Below, one piece after another: positions 1 to 9,581 of a stretch of DNA of 64,000 bases. Both the position numbers and the translations under genes were made by a program. Source of the DNA: Onthophagus taurus (Eukaryota > Arthropoda > Insecta > Coleoptera > Scarabaeidae). The notes under the pieces were generated by a model, which worked only from the letters and a program-made list of their open reading frames with translations, made no database searches and had not been told where the DNA came from. Location of the stretch: positions 1,550,001-1,614,000 of the forward strand of contig NC_091976.1 of NCBI RefSeq assembly GCF_036711975.1, written 5' to 3'. Position 1 is the first letter of the stretch, and each line of letters opens with the position of its first letter.

Positions 1-2
1 GA

Positions 3-494
3 GCAAGTAGAGGTCCTCTATTTTCGGAAACAGTGTATGCACTAAATAAGAGCCGCACGAAATGTGTGGCAATAGGATTAAGTGCCGACTTACATTTTGA
101 ACCAGTGGTAAGGTTAATGGGAAAAGGTCAATGTTTAACATTAACGGAAAACGATTGGCACAACATTATTATGTATAAGTCAGCAATCACAAACAGTTTT
201 GCTAATCAGTCTCCGTCGCAGATAGTGTTGTGTGGTGTCAGTATATCGTGCGATTGGATGGAAAACGTTTGCAAGATTTTAAAGTTGGAGAGGGGTGGAG
301 AATATGTATATATTGCATATGAATCGTTGCATGAGCTTTGGAACGTAGCAGATTTAGTAGCAACTCGACTGAAATTATTGAGAACTGTGAATTACAAAGC
401 ATATTATGATAGTGTTATAAACGCGTTAGCTGCAATGGATGGAGATGTGAAACGTAATATGTTAACGATGCTCAATGAATCGTGTTCTGAATAA
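3..494 (+). CDS. Polinton hypothetical protein, 5' end cut by window edge
   Basis: The reading frame is open to the left edge of the window. The first in-frame ATG is only at 117, so the start lies outside. About 163 codons are visible, ending with TAA at 492-494. I do not recognise a domain. The protein is mixed alpha/beta in appearance, has no membrane segment or signal peptide, and has several Cys residues. It lies upstream of capsid-type genes in the same direction, so a role in the Polinton is inferred from position only. Confidence 0.6.
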   Translation, partial: ASRGPLFSETVYALNKSRTKCVAIGLSADLHFEPVVRLMGKGQCLTLTENDWHNIIMYKSAITNSFANQSPSQIVLCGVSISCDWMENVCKILKLERGGEYVYIAYESLHELWNVADLVATRLKLLRTVNYKAYYDSVINALAAMDGDVKRNMLTMLNESCSE

Positions 495-585
495 ATATGT
501 ATAAGTAAGGAAGTGATGTTGTACAATTTCGATAAAATCTTGTTGGATGTAGATTTGTTTAAATTATTTCACAATCAATAAAGAC

Positions 586-810
586 ATGGGTAAGGTGCGG
601 ATTGATGAGAGTAAAAATGAGATGCATAGAATGTATGCATGGACTTATGCGTATAGACAATCACGAAAGTGTAATTGGGAGGAAATGTATTTAGATCGTC
701 TTAGATTTAAGAATAGAATAAGTTATGTAAATGATATGTTACACCTGTACTTAAGCAGCGAATTTAGAAATAAGATTTTTCATGAAAGATTTAAATATGT
801 AATGACTTAA
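586..810 (+). CDS. Small basic hypothetical protein (74 aa) in Polinton
   Basis: The frame starts at an ATG 92 bases after the preceding stop and ends just before an AATAAATAAAT stretch that could serve as a polyadenylation signal. The product is rich in Arg, Lys and Tyr, and has no domain I recognise. It sits in the same direction as its neighbours, between the 5'-cut gene and the phospholipase gene. It could be a real small virion or regulatory protein or a chance frame; the AT-rich setting makes chance frames common. Confidence 0.35.
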   Translation: MGKVRIDESKNEMHRMYAWTYAYRQSRKCNWEEMYLDRLRFKNRISYVNDMLHLYLSSEFRNKIFHERFKYVMT

Positions 811-925
811 AATAAATAAATATTTTTTTTCAAATGTGAGCGTATTATTAACCATCCAATATTCACCGAATAATGTGCGAAAGCTATTAAATATAATGGT
901 ATGAATGTTAGGACAGTGAAACAGT

Positions 926-1828
926 ATGCATCGATCAAGCAAACGGTCTGGTCGAGGTATTGTGAATACATTAATCAATAAGCTTCCGATAGAACTACAT
1001 TTGCCAGGTTATAATTATTGCGGTCCGGGAACCAAATTGGTAAAGAGATTAGTTCGTGGAGATCAGGGAGTGAATAAATTAGACGACGCCTGTATAAAGC
1101 ATGATATTGCCTACGCAGCGACATCGAATTTAGCTGAGCGACACATAGCCGATAAAGAGTTGTATAAGACAGCGAAAGAGCGGTTGAGAAGTAAAGACGC
1201 AAGCTTAGGAGAGCGACTATCGTCGGGGTTAGTGTCAACGATAATGAAAGGAAAAACAATAATGGGTATGGGAATGCAAATTCGTGCCCTAAGACGTAGA
1301 GGGACAACTCGTCAGAAGTTGAAACGTGGCGGTAAGTTGTCGTTTACGCAGGCAATGAACTTAGTGCGGCGAGCGATTGCACAGACCAACAGTACGAATA
1401 CAAAGGGAGATGTACAAGTGGGTTACAATCTGTTGAAACCTTATCAAGGTAGAATACTTAAACCGCGCGGAAAAATAATCAAGATTCCCAAGACGGGAGG
1501 TTTTTTACCCTTAATACTTGCAGCTTTGGGTGCTCTCGGTTCTTTAGGCGGAGGTGCAGCAGCTATTGCAAAAACCGTAAACGAAGCAAAAATAGCAAGG
1601 GAGCAGTTACAAGAAGCCGAACGTCACAATCGGGCTATGGAACCAAAAGCGATCGGCAGCGGTTTGTATATTAAACCATATAAGCAAGGTTGCGGACTAG
1701 TCATGAAAACGGTATCACGAAAATCAAAGCGACAAAAACGCACCAAGAGGGCGAACAAAATTGGTACAGGAATGTTTATTAATCCATATAAAAAGGGTTG
1801 TGGTTATAAAACTGTAGCAAAAAACTAA
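926..1828 (+). CDS. Capsid-associated protein with parvovirus-type phospholipase A2 domain
   Basis: 300 residues. Residues 28-77 carry the secreted-PLA2 signature seen in parvovirus VP1: a calcium-loop motif YCGPGT at 31-36, then DDACIKHDIAY at 53-63 with the catalytic His59-Asp60 pair, and a further Asp at 76. The enzyme class hydrolyses phospholipids and is used by non-enveloped virions to cross endosomal membranes. Residues 190-216 form a hydrophobic Gly/Ala/Leu segment. Two copies of a G-x-G-x-[YF]-I-x-PYK-x-GCG motif lie near residues 244-257 and 280-293, resembling short virion-core peptides. The tail is strongly basic. An I-M-G-M-G string at 112-116 fits the adenain cleavage consensus. 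The frame is intact. Assignment of the PLA2 domain is firm; the virion role is inferred from adintovirus relatives. Confidence 0.85.
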   Translation: MHRSSKRSGRGIVNTLINKLPIELHLPGYNYCGPGTKLVKRLVRGDQGVNKLDDACIKHDIAYAATSNLAERHIADKELYKTAKERLRSKDASLGERLSSGLVSTIMKGKTIMGMGMQIRALRRRGTTRQKLKRGGKLSFTQAMNLVRRAIAQTNSTNTKGDVQVGYNLLKPYQGRILKPRGKIIKIPKTGGFLPLILAALGALGSLGGGAAAIAKTVNEAKIAREQLQEAERHNRAMEPKAIGSGLYIKPYKQGCGLVMKTVSRKSKRQKRTKRANKIGTGMFINPYKKGCGYKTVAKN

Positions 1829-1833
1829 TAAAA

Positions 1834-3621
1834 ATACCCCAACATTCTTTAACGGATGTAGAGTTAAGGCGATATGCACGAGCGCTTGATCTGTTAAACT
1901 TTCGTGGGGTGTACAGGGTGGTTCAAATTCGATGTCCGAATAGGCTAACTCGAAAACTATAAGAGTTAGAAGAAAAGTAGCTGACATGTCATGATCTCGT
2001 TTTTCGAGAAACTGCTAATGCCGAAAACCTCATAGGGCTATCGTCTTTTGTTTTTCCGCTAGAGGCCAAAATTGAAAATATCGTAAAACCCGCAAATGTA
2101 ATTATCTTGGTTATTATTATAGGTGGAGTATTATAACTAAGACATTATATGGACACTTTTTTACAGAGAATTTGATGACGTAGTCAAAAAAATTTTGTCG
2201 GTTTTAGATTTTGAGATATTATCACAATTTTCGTTTTTTTAAATGGAAACAACCACTGATTATTCGCTTAATAAATTCGTTATTTTTTTCTGATTACAAA
2301 AATATAGGGTTTAACAGGTCTATTTCTTATTGTTTTAGAATAAAACTAAAAATAAACTTTTCTTTTAGTTTCGTCGAAGAAATTAAATTTACAGTTTCCT
2401 GTAAATTACGGTTCTATAACTAAAAATTAAAAAAACATATTTCTGATATTTGAAACAAATATATTTGTTGAACTGTTTAATTTATATATGTTTTACACAA
2501 AAGTTGGAATAGATTGACATTATTTCACATTCTTTATAACGATATATTATTTTTAAATGACTTAATAAATTATCGATAGATGGCGCTCATGTTTTTTTTT
2601 AAATTCAAATAAACATAGCAACATTTGTTTGTATTCAAAAATTTTCTGAAGTGTCACTTTAAAAATCCTGTTTTTAAGATCAATTACGAAAATTTTGAAA
2701 AGTTTGATATGTTAGAATGTTACATATTAAAAAATTATTTGTTTTTAAATACCAGAAGTTATCTTCGTATTTAATTGTTAACTTTTTAGATTTTACCTAC
2801 CGCCCCGTAACTTACAGGAAACTGTAAATTTAATTTCCTCGACGACACTAGATGGAAATTCTATAAAAAAAGTTTATTTTTAGCTTTATTCTAAAACAAT
2901 AAGAAATAGACCTGTCGAACCCTATATTTTTGTAATCCGAAAAAAATAACTAATTTAATAAGCGAATAATCAGTGGTTGTTTCCATTTAAAAAAACGAAA
3001 ATTCTCATGATATCTCAAAATCTAAAACCGAAAAATTTTTTTTGACTATGTCATGAAATTCTTTGTAAAAAAGTGTCCATATAATGTAGTAGTTATAATA
3101 CTCCACCTATAATAATAACCAAGATAATTGCACATATTGGGTTTACGATATTTTCAATTTTGGCCTCTAGGGGAAAAACAAAAGACGATAGCGCTATGAG
3201 GTTTTCGGCATTAGCAGTTTCTCGAAAAACGAGATCATGACATGTAAGCTACTTTTTTTCTAACTCTTATAGTTTCCGAGTTAGCCTATTCGGACATCGA
3301 ATTTGAACCACCCTGTACATGAGAAACAATTTACTGAAGAAAATCCGAAAACGAGAGAGTGGGATAATAAATCTTGATAATCGTACGGGTCCCGGTACTC
3401 ACTGGACAGCTTACAACAAGGATGGTGTAAATGTTAACTACTTTGACAGTTATGGAGATTTACGACCACCGATTGAAGTGGAGAAGTATTTTATATCGGA
3501 TGGGGGGAGAAATATTGTGAGGTATAATTATCGACGATATCAAAAAGAAGATCAAACAAATTGTGGACAATTGTGTTTGCATTTCTTAGATAGTTTAAAT
3601 ACCAAGGAAGTATCCGTGTAA
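1834..3621 (+). pseudogene. Adenain-like cysteine protease interrupted by a TIR transposon
   Basis: The C-terminal part (3319-3621) has the adenain/C5 order of catalytic residues: His in GTHW, the acidic residue in YFDSYG, then Gln and Cys in TNCGQLC. The N-terminal part lies at about 1834-1911, just after the phospholipase gene, and carries an LNFRGV motif typical of Polinton proteases. A 1,402-bp element at 1914-3315 separates them, inserted at a TA that is duplicated at 3316-3317. Both halves are in the same frame across the insertion. No in-frame ATG precedes the N-terminal half; an ATA at 1834 lies where a start is expected. In the family this protease matures capsid precursors. This copy cannot make it. 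Confidence 0.85.
1914..3315. mobile_element. Non-autonomous Tc1/mariner-type element with about 500-bp TIRs
   Basis: The ends are perfect inverted copies starting CAGGGTGGTTCAAATTCGAT, flanked by TA at 1912-1913 and 3316-3317. The inverted arms extend about 500 bases inward (1914-2430 and about 2800-3315) with scattered mismatches. The middle has no coding potential. Subterminal sequence, including TGACATGTCATGATCTCG, is shared with the element at 38,274-39,989, which carries a transposase fragment, so the two belong to one family. Confidence 0.9.
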
Positions 3622-3641
3622 GATTAGTCTTGAGAACAACA

Positions 3642-4376
3642 ATGGAACAAGATACAATACATACAAGTTATACATTTACGCTCACCGGAAGGGGATCGGA
3701 GTTGTCTTGTAACTTTAACCCACCGATTTATTTGAATGAACTCGGTACATACGAGTTAGCTCTTTTAAATTTCGAAACGTTCAATACGTTACCTAATATC
3801 GATTCAACAAACAATATTTTACAATATGAAGATCATATGGGAAATTTTACACAGAATATTGAAATACCGCTAGGAACATACGATATTAACGAATACGTTA
3901 AAAAAACATTAACAGCGAGGAATATTCTCAGCGTGACTACACCGGGTACACAGATATGCATAAGAGGTAATAATAATACGCAACGTGCTGAGATAAAAAC
4001 AAACCGGCGAATAAATTTTGCTAGCGATAATTCAATCGGTTCCTTACTTGGTTTTAGCCCTAAAGTTATACCTAAAAACACGATAACAGAATCGGATCAT
4101 ATCGTGAATATAAATAAAACGAATGCATTACAAATTTATTGTAATTTGAGGTCCGGATCGTATACGAATGGACAACCCATGCACGTGTTGTATCATTTCT
4201 TCCCGAACGTACCGGCTGGTTTTAAAATAATAGAAGCTCCGCAACAACCGATTTACTTACCTGTTACAACGAACGTGATTAGTACCTTAATAGTACGCAT
4301 ACTTGATCAGGACGGTCAGTTGGTAAACTTCAGAGACGAAGAAGTGACCGTGAGCGTGCACTTGAAATCGGTGTGA
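3642..4376 (+). CDS. Penton-like minor capsid protein (single jelly-roll)
   Basis: About 244 residues from the ATG at 3642; a TTG at 3630 is in frame but less likely. The pattern FTLTGRGSELSC near the N-terminus, then NEL..YELALLNFETFNT, a GSLLGF motif in the middle and a beta-rich C-terminus, matches the minor capsid (penton base-like) protein of Polintons and adintoviruses. In that family it forms the pentameric vertices. It lies 20 bases after the protease and directly before the small basic gene and the major capsid gene, the usual morphogenesis cluster. The frame is intact. Confidence 0.8.
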   Translation: MEQDTIHTSYTFTLTGRGSELSCNFNPPIYLNELGTYELALLNFETFNTLPNIDSTNNILQYEDHMGNFTQNIEIPLGTYDINEYVKKTLTARNILSVTTPGTQICIRGNNNTQRAEIKTNRRINFASDNSIGSLLGFSPKVIPKNTITESDHIVNINKTNALQIYCNLRSGSYTNGQPMHVLYHFFPNVPAGFKIIEAPQQPIYLPVTTNVISTLIVRILDQDGQLVNFRDEEVTVSVHLKSV

Positions 4377-4393
4377 GTAGTAGGGTATTTAAT

Positions 4394-4564
4394 ATGGGTA
4401 TAGTGTACGACGTTCGAAGAAAAGCACAGGAAAGTCTGGGTGATAGAGTAATGTATAAAACGGTACGAAAGGATGTAAAACCTAACAGTAAGCGAAAATC
4501 AACTACCCAGTTAACACGCGTCAATCGTCAGTATTTAAGCAACTTAGGTTTTCAACTACTATAA
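4394..4564 (+). CDS. Small basic protein between the capsid genes (56 aa)
   Basis: Start chosen at the ATG 4394; the frame also opens at a GTG at 4373 that overlaps the penton stop. The product is highly basic (many Lys and Arg) and ends in NRQYLSNLGFQLL. A short protein of this kind often sits directly before the major capsid gene in animal Polintons; the TAA at 4562-4564 is immediately followed by the capsid ATG. A nucleic-acid-binding or virion-core role is inferred from charge and position only. Confidence 0.65.
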   Translation: MGIVYDVRRKAQESLGDRVMYKTVRKDVKPNSKRKSTTQLTRVNRQYLSNLGFQLL

Positions 4565-5827
4565 ATGGAGTCCTTAAACGTCACGGAGAAAATAAAAGTA
4601 GATAACTCGATTGTAAGTTACGAATATCATTCCCATCAACCGTTTGGTTCTACTAGCTTCGGTAACAATGATGAAATTCGTATAGGCATACCCGAAATAG
4701 ACAATTACACATTGCCTCATGAAAGTTTTTTGTATGTGGAAGGGAGCGTACGTAAACTGGATGCGAGTGGTAAAGCAACAAAAGATGCTAGTGTAACTGC
4801 AAAATTGGTAAATAATCCTGTAGCGTTTATGTTCAGTGATATTCGCTATCTTATAAATGGTGTTCAAATAGATGGAGTGAGAAACGTGGGGTTAACATCA
4901 TGTATGAAAGGATACTTTTCGTATACCCCTCACGATATAATAAAGTTGGCGAACGCAGGTTGGAACATGGGCGAGGATCTGCTAGGTCAAGTGGTCCCAA
5001 CATCCCCTGTAACGGGTGCAATAATGGATAAAAATGGAAATTTTGGATTGAGTGTACCGCTAAAGACATTAATAGGGTTTGCTGAAGATTTTAAAACAAT
5101 TGTGATGAATGTGAGACAAGAGCTAGTGTTAATTCGTAATAATGATGATAATGATGTGCTTGTGAATGCGGTACAAGAACCGTTACAGTTAAAAATCGAT
5201 AAAGTTGTGTGGAGAATGCCCCATCTAGCCGTAGGCTTACGAGAACAATTAGCTCTAACAAAAATAGCAGGACGAAATATTGATCTGCAAATACCTTTTC
5301 GCAGTTGGGAAGTACATGAATATCCTTCTTTACCTCAAACAACAAAGCAGTCATGGGCTGTGAAAACAGCTCCGCAGTTGGAAACACCTAGATTTATAAT
5401 AATTGGGTTTCAAACAAAGAAGAAAGGAAAACAGTTGGCGAACATGGCAACCTTTGATAATGTAAAACTCACCAATTTGACGGTATTCCTAAACGGTGAA
5501 CGCTACCCATACGATAATCTGAACGTAGACTTTGATAGTAATCGTGTCGCAGTGTTATATGACATGTATACACGCTTTCAAAAGTCCTACTATGGGAAGG
5601 AAGGAGAACCATTACTCACTCCGAAACAATTTATTGAAAATTATCCACTGATTGGAATTGATTGTACATATCAAGCAGAAGCGCTACACAAAAGTGGGGT
5701 AGAAATACGGATAGAATTTACGACAAAAAATCCGATTCCTGATGGTACCACAGCATACTGTTTAGTTTTACATGATAAGGCGTTTCAATATTCTCCACTA
5801 ACAAAAATCGTCAAACAAATGACTTGA
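4565..5827 (+). CDS. Major capsid protein (hexon-like double jelly-roll)
   Basis: 420 residues in one intact frame. It is beta-rich, with motifs such as HQPFGSTSFGNNDEIRIGIP near the start and ENYPLIGIDCTYQAEAL and TTAYCLVLHDKAF toward the end, in keeping with Polinton/adintovirus major capsid proteins. In that family three copies form a pseudo-hexagonal capsomer. The ATG follows the stop of the preceding small gene with no gap, which suggests a shared transcript. The frame has no stop or shift, unlike the protease and polymerase in the same element. Confidence 0.82.
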   Translation: MESLNVTEKIKVDNSIVSYEYHSHQPFGSTSFGNNDEIRIGIPEIDNYTLPHESFLYVEGSVRKLDASGKATKDASVTAKLVNNPVAFMFSDIRYLINGVQIDGVRNVGLTSCMKGYFSYTPHDIIKLANAGWNMGEDLLGQVVPTSPVTGAIMDKNGNFGLSVPLKTLIGFAEDFKTIVMNVRQELVLIRNNDDNDVLVNAVQEPLQLKIDKVVWRMPHLAVGLREQLALTKIAGRNIDLQIPFRSWEVHEYPSLPQTTKQSWAVKTAPQLETPRFIIIGFQTKKKGKQLANMATFDNVKLTNLTVFLNGERYPYDNLNVDFDSNRVAVLYDMYTRFQKSYYGKEGEPLLTPKQFIENYPLIGIDCTYQAEALHKSGVEIRIEFTTKNPIPDGTTAYCLVLHDKAFQYSPLTKIVKQMT

Positions 5828-5988
5828 GTATGGGGAAAGAAGGGTTGGTAGTGTGTAGTTGGATCGGATCCTGAGCCGCATCGCACCCGTAGCTCATCAT
5901 CCGAAATGTGAGACTTCTATATCCAGCGTAAACAAAAAAAGTCGTAGAGTATAAGTTGTGCGACAGATTTGTACGGGGGGGGGATTGT

Positions 5989-6118
5989 GACCTCCCCTTG
6001 AGTCACGGGCGAAGATAAGGTCCGAACGACCTCGCATTCTCAGACAGTATGACCTCCCCTTGGGCCACAGGCGATAACAAGGAGAAGACCTGAACGACCT
6101 CGCATTCCCAGACAGTTG
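5989..6118 (+). repeat. Tandem duplication, about 60-70 bp x 2
   Basis: Two adjacent copies begin TGACCTCCCCTTG and end ACGACCTCGCATTC.CAGACAGT, the second with a small insertion. They lie in the non-coding stretch after the major capsid gene (5828-6666), which has no gene I can support. Confidence 0.7.
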
Positions 6119-6313
6119 ACCGAACAAATACCTGTTCACTAACCCGTACTTAAAGGTAGTGGAAAGTGGGTTACTCCTCACTCCGTGTACAGCAGTCGCT
6201 GAGTGATATAGTAGAGTACAAAAGACGATAATTCCTTAAAAAGTGTGTTTACGATAATAACGGATTTTGTTAAAAACTGTGTTTTTCCGACCACGAAGAA
6301 ATCGCCTTCTGCT

Positions 6314-6595
6314 AGAAAACCATTTGAAAAGTAAGTTACATCAATACAATTTTTATCGGTTTTCTTCATGTATGTTTGTGATGATTTCAGGTATTAATTG
6401 TTATACGCTGAGAAAAGTGGTTCTTCAGCGCATTGCAAACCTGTCAGACGTGATAGAAAACCATTTGAAAAGTAAGTTACATCAACACAATTTTTATCGG
6501 TTTTCTTCATGTATGTTTGTGATGATTTCAGACATTAATTGTTATACGCTGAGAAAAGTGGTTCTTCAGCGCATTGCAAACTTGTCAGACGTGAG
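6314..6595 (+). repeat. Tandem duplication, 141 bp x 2, each with intron-like borders
   Basis: The unit starting AGAAAACCATTTGAAAAG at 6314 is repeated at 6455 with only a few changes. Each copy contains GTAAGT (for example at 6331) and about 60 bases later TTTCAG, a canonical donor and acceptor pair. The frame running through both copies is a product of the duplication and is not called as a gene. The copies may be a duplicated short intron in the 5' region of the downstream gene. Confidence 0.75.
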
Positions 6596-6666
6596 CGAAC
6601 CTATAATTTTAATAAAATAATCCAAATTTTTTGTAACCCTTTTGATTCCTTGAAGTCTTTCCCATT

Positions 6667-7371
6667 ATGCTTCACTTAATTGGTAACAGCCACGCTCGTG
6701 CAAGCGATAATACCGATGGTATGACCGACCCACTGGTTGCCGTGCTGCCACGCAATAACGACAGTACGAATGTTGTTGAGTCAAGCCTACCGTCGTTACC
6801 ATTATATTGCAGCGGCAACTTTGACGGTTTGAGTCGTACCATGCAGGATTTCACAACAGACCCACCACTGTACGAGCAAATAATGAATGAGCTCCGGTCA
6901 CAGCCAGGGAACGACAATGGTGCGATTGTTACCACCAGTCCAACCATGTTGTCCTACGGCTTAACTCGCATCAGTATGGAGATACGAGAAGAAGGAACAT
7001 ATCAGGAAGTTGTTGTGCCACCTGAACCTGCTACCAATCAGGCCGACGTGGTACAACCACTTCCAGATATTGTACATACGGATGTCACAAGTCAAGCACC
7101 TGCTGAAAACCAGGTGCTTGCGGCACCGTCTGTACCAGCGACGGAAGACGTATCCCAACCCTCCGATAGGATATGTGTTTCGCCTGTCTTCTCGAGTGGA
7201 CCCATACGGTACACATCCCGCCGTATAAAAAAACGCGTCAACTTGTTGTCAAGGGGTTGCGTGAAACAAACTACCCGCCCAAACCCTTCTCCTGCTTCAC
7301 AAGACTCCTGTAGATTGCTGCGCAACGCATTAGCCAAACCTCCCCGTAACACACGAAGAGTAAAATTTTGA
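6667..7371 (+). CDS. Polinton hypothetical protein with PPxY motif and basic tail
   Basis: 234 residues from the ATG at 6667. I do not recognise the family. The N-terminal half is acidic and Ser/Thr/Pro-rich with DPPLYEQI (a PPxY motif) at about residues 66-73; the C-terminal 55 residues are strongly basic (RRIKKR and RNTRRVKF). There is no membrane segment. PPxY motifs bind WW domains of NEDD4-type ubiquitin ligases and are used by several viruses for entry trafficking or budding; adenoviral protein VI has one. A similar accessory virion role is possible but is inference. Higher GC than its neighbours. Confidence 0.6.
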   Translation: MLHLIGNSHARASDNTDGMTDPLVAVLPRNNDSTNVVESSLPSLPLYCSGNFDGLSRTMQDFTTDPPLYEQIMNELRSQPGNDNGAIVTTSPTMLSYGLTRISMEIREEGTYQEVVVPPEPATNQADVVQPLPDIVHTDVTSQAPAENQVLAAPSVPATEDVSQPSDRICVSPVFSSGPIRYTSRRIKKRVNLLSRGCVKQTTRPNPSPASQDSCRLLRNALAKPPRNTRRVKF

Positions 7372-7627
7372 ATAATTTTGTAAATTTATGTATACCACGT
7401 CTTATTGTAAAATAAATATTGTGTAATATTACGCACGCTTTAAATAACTTTCAAACTCAATGTTAACAGTTTATATAGTTAAAGTGTTGTAAACCATTAT
7501 TTTGAAACAATGATAATAAATAATCTGCTGAAATTTTTTGTATGCTACATTTTATGATAAAATAAACATTGTTTTCTACTACGACTTCATTTCTTGTTAA
7601 TCTCCCGTTCAAGTATCACCCGTCAGC

Positions 7628-8329
7628 ATGGTTGAAGACGTTAAGTTTGTTAGCCAACCTTTAACACTACCAATCTGTAATCTTCATAACGACTTCGCTG
7701 CAAATAAATTTAAACGACATAGTGAATTATTTGGTGGGGAATGTAAACGTGGTTTGATAATTGGTTCTTCAGGTGCCGGAAAAACAAACGTAATGTTAAC
7801 TTTATTGACAGCTCTCAACGGGTTGCGCTTTTTGAATGTATATTTGTGCTCTAATTCACTTTACCAAATCAAATACGAATTTCTACGACAATTACTTAAA
7901 CCTATCCGCTCTTGCGGCTATTATGAATACTCAGATGTCGGACGATTTCTACCACCGTCAAAGGTGAAAGAATATTCAATTATTATTTTTGATGATATTG
8001 CTCCTACAGAGCAACAGATTATCAAGGAATATTTTTCATACGGTCGTCATAGAAACGTTGATACTTTTTTACTCGCTCAAAGTTATAGCTCCATTTCCAA
8101 GCAGCTTTTACGTGACAATTGCAACCTTTTAGTTTTATTTAAACAAGATCTCACTAACTTGAAACATATTTACAACGATCATTTGCTAGGGGACATTACG
8201 TGGGATGATTTTGTCAGAATTTGTCGAACTTGTTGGGATACACCGCACGGTATATTAGTTATTGATTTAGATTGCGATAAAGATAACGGACGCTATCGGA
8301 AAGGTTTCGATGAGTACATTATACTGTAA
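7628..8329 (+). CDS. FtsK/HerA-type DNA packaging ATPase
   Basis: 233 residues in an intact frame. Walker A GSSGAGKT lies at 46-53, Walker B IIIFDD at 118-123, and a sensor-like LLAQSY about 35 residues later. Size and motif spacing match the packaging ATPase of Polintons, adintoviruses and virophages, which pumps genomic DNA into the procapsid. The start is the first ATG of the frame. It precedes the broken conserved gene in the same direction. No inactivating change is visible. Confidence 0.88.
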   Translation: MVEDVKFVSQPLTLPICNLHNDFAANKFKRHSELFGGECKRGLIIGSSGAGKTNVMLTLLTALNGLRFLNVYLCSNSLYQIKYEFLRQLLKPIRSCGYYEYSDVGRFLPPSKVKEYSIIIFDDIAPTEQQIIKEYFSYGRHRNVDTFLLAQSYSSISKQLLRDNCNLLVLFKQDLTNLKHIYNDHLLGDITWDDFVRICRTCWDTPHGILVIDLDCDKDNGRYRKGFDEYIIL

Positions 8330-8392
8330 AACCATTGACTTTACGACTGCATGCTCAGTCTCTCTGCGATCATTACAGTATCACGTTGAACT

Positions 8393-9535
8393 ATGAATCG
8401 TAATGTTGCACAACAGTTAATAGCTGCGCGAGAAGATGTTAAACATAAAATACGCACTTTGAAAGGAGATATAAAACAGAAGCAGTCCATTGCCCACTGA
8501 AAGAACCTCTGAGAGATATTTCCAAAAAATTACAAACTGTCAATTTATTAGCGCTCAAATAAATTCGGGATAAAACGTGATTTATTTACCCCGAAAAAGG
8601 AGCAGTCACCAGATATCTCAGCCTTACTGGCTGACTTGCAGAAACCTTCTAAAGGACTTAAACTGGAAACTCCTAGAGTGAAACCTAAACGTAGAGTTAC
8701 GTCAACACCCATTAAACCGGGAGCTAGCATGGATGTTTCACCGGAACTCGCACGGAGTCCGCAATTTCTCAGCGACGAAGAGGTGTTCGAGGGTCGAGAT
8801 ACTACACCTGAGTTTTCTGTTCGTGAGTCAGACACATCTTTAGATGTCTACGAGCGGGACGCTAGGGAGCAGTTGGCGCGCATGAAAGAGAATATGGAGG
8901 GAATGATGGAACAGACAGTTATTCGAGAAGCTTTAGGACAGCTGGACCCCTTACCACGTACCTATGTTACGGGTTTAACAGTAGATGTAAATAACGAGTT
9001 CGATCAAACTTACGGTGTTCGTGCACTTACCGATGGATTGTATATCGCAAATCAACCAATAACGTTTGACGGGAAAAACATTTTGGTAGGTGAATTTACG
9101 TATACAGGAACACCGGGGTTATACGAGTTGTTATACAAAAATAAACCGGGTAAATTTACTTTACCAGATGCGAGAAATTACAAAGATATCTTACAACGTT
9201 CGAATGTACATAAAAGAGATTATGACGCTTCAAAAAGTATCATAACTGATGATGAAAATGAAAAGTTTGCGAACATAATCAAACCAATTTCCTTGGGTCA
9301 AAGACCAAATGTGTACTGGGCTCGATATTGGCCAAAACCTAAAACTGGATCAGGTCACTTAAATAAGTTGTTAGTACCTGCAGCAATTAAAGAGTACGAA
9401 TACTGGGACGACGTGAACGAATTAGTTGATCGGTTGCGTTTACTACTTGCTTCCGAAGCAGCAGGTCATACTGCTCATCATAACGAAATTATATCCCTCA
9501 TAGAGGAATTACGGGAAGCGCAAGTCATTCGTTAA
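8393..9535 (+). pseudogene. Conserved Polinton protein (PX-like), frameshifted
   Basis: The C-terminal 299 residues (8636-9535) are open, ending LIEELREAQVIR. They contain the globular block with YGVRALTDGLYIANQPITFD and ...TPGLYELLYKNKP that recurs in insect Polintons next to the integrase. The likely start is the ATG at 8393, giving an N-terminal helix with AAREDVKHKIRTLKGDI. That frame ends at TGA 8498-8500; the family-like sequence continues in another frame to a TAA near 8560, then moves to the long frame. At least two frameshifts are therefore needed. Function in the family is not established. Confidence 0.65.
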
Positions 9536-9581
9536 GGGTATATAAACTTTTTTCTGTTTCTGTGACGCTTCAGAAGCCAAT

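Noticed and set aside
975..1307. 110-codon open frame on the minus strand
   Set aside because: It is opposite the well-supported phospholipase gene and has no family resemblance.
3630..3641. Upstream TTG start for the penton gene
   Set aside because: The ATG at 3642 is a normal start and the conserved region begins after it.
6267..6620. 117-codon frame after the capsid gene
   Set aside because: It is created by the 141-bp tandem duplication; the product merely repeats itself and contains splice signals.
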